A DNA stretch of 5,958 bases from an uncultured Clostridia bacterium. Lineage in GTDB: Bacteria > Bacillota > Clostridia > Lachnospirales > Lachnospiraceae. The position numbers and the translations under genes are program-made. Below the pieces are notes generated by a model. It was not told the origin of the DNA. It searched no databases and saw only the letters and a program-made list of their open reading frames with translations. Each line of letters begins with the position of its first letter. Position 1 is the stretch's first letter. The stretch spans positions 1-5,958 of the forward strand of contig CAMOHF010000079.1 of assembly GCA_946614685.1 (NCBI GenBank). The letters run 5' to 3'. This document shows positions 5,704 through 5,958 of this stretch, piece after piece.

Positions 5704-5747
5704 AAGGTGCCTGTCCCCATTACGGAAATGTAATGGGGGCAGGCACC
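5700..5747 (-). terminator. Long REP-like hairpin acting as minus-strand terminator
   Basis: Arms 5706-5723 and 5730-5747 form 18 pairs on the plus strand (17 Watson-Crick plus one T-G) around a 6-nt GGAAAT loop. Read on the minus strand the stem is followed by TTTTTTGCTG, and it begins 17 nt after the stop of the ChW-repeat gene, so it fits an intrinsic terminator for that gene. The arm sequence GGTGCCTGTCCCC resembles a hairpin repeat that I recall as common in Firmicutes genomes, so it may be a dispersed REP-type element reused as a terminator. The hairpin is certain; the repeat identity is from memory. Confidence 0.75.
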
Positions 5748-5764
5748 CTTTGAATACCCTTCCT

Positions 5765-5958
5765 CTACTTCGACAGGAAGGTCTTTTTCGTCACGGTTTT
5801 AATGTTGCCGTAATCTGCGGCAGGTGCCGGGCCGCCTTTTTCCACCAGAAGGATCTGAATTCCCTCCAGGCGGTAACTGTGTCCGGCCGATCCGGCATGC
5901 TCGCCGTTCTTTGCCCAGTCCATCCAGCCGTATGACACCAAAAAAAGCAGAATAGAAA
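5765..5958 (-). CDS. C-terminal end of a secreted ChW-repeat protein, 5' part off window
   Basis: The minus strand is open from the window edge to TAG at 5767-5765, giving 63 residues. Residues 8-37 read SYGWMDW, NGEHAGSAGHS, then YRLEGIQILL. This is the layout of a clostridial hydrophobic ChW repeat: conserved Gly-Trp, a Trp four residues later, an NG...AG..G turn, and RLEGI followed by alternating hydrophobics. After it come about 25 residues of polar tail starting KGGPAPAA. Known ChW proteins of Clostridia are secreted and carry several such repeats for surface or substrate binding; the catalytic or other domains of this one lie outside the window. The reading is too short to be listed by a complete-ORF finder, but the pattern match is clear. 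Which enzyme it belongs to cannot be told. Confidence 0.75.
   Translation of the reverse strand, partial: SILLFLVSYGWMDWAKNGEHAGSAGHSYRLEGIQILLVEKGGPAPAADYGNIKTVTKKTFLSK

Overview
The window looks like chromosome of a low-to-mid GC anaerobic Firmicute, most likely a plant-fibre-degrading Clostridia member of the Lachnospiraceae type. The reasons are the yaaR-holB-ricT-rsmI gene order (known from Bacillus and Clostridia), strong AGGAGG-type ribosome binding sites, a secreted GH5 cellulase, and the tail of a secreted protein ending in a ChW repeat (a clostridial hydrophobic, Trp-containing repeat). The family assignments rest on reading motifs by eye; no database search was run.

Layout. Positions 1-806 (minus) hold the 5' two thirds of a secreted GH5 endoglucanase, cut by the window edge. 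Positions 807-1034 are a divergent promoter region with a 14-bp perfect palindrome and a second inverted repeat around the putative -10 box of the rightward gene. Positions 1035-1790 (plus) hold trmN6 (yabB), a tRNA m6A methyltransferase. Positions 1791-2244 hold no gene, but 1837-2242 folds into a large, strongly paired structure and is the main novelty candidate. From 5529 down to 2245 (minus) run yaaR, holB (clamp loader delta prime), ricT (PSP1/Fe-S protein of the Ric complex) and rsmI (16S rRNA C1402 2'-O-methyltransferase). Positions 5530-5764 hold the yaaR promoter, degenerate short repeats and a long REP-like hairpin that also reads as a minus-strand terminator. Positions 5765-5958 (minus) hold the C-terminus of the ChW-repeat protein.

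The central cluster is housekeeping: a replication clamp-loader subunit, an RNA-processing regulator and two RNA methyltransferases. holB, ricT and rsmI are tightly spaced (19 and 6 nt) and appear to have their own promoter overlapping the end of yaaR. trmN6, which I recall lying between ricT and rsmI in relatives, is here on the opposite strand beyond rsmI.

The 1837-2242 element closes with a 14-bp helix between its two ends. It contains a 17-position helix capping a multibranched 5' domain and a 23-position helix capping a long 3' hairpin, together a three-way junction. I could not match it to RNase P, tmRNA, SRP RNA, 6S RNA, or group I or II introns. The strand cannot be decided from base pairing alone. 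A 9-nt direct repeat gives the 5' closing strand a second partner, so two mutually exclusive folds are possible.
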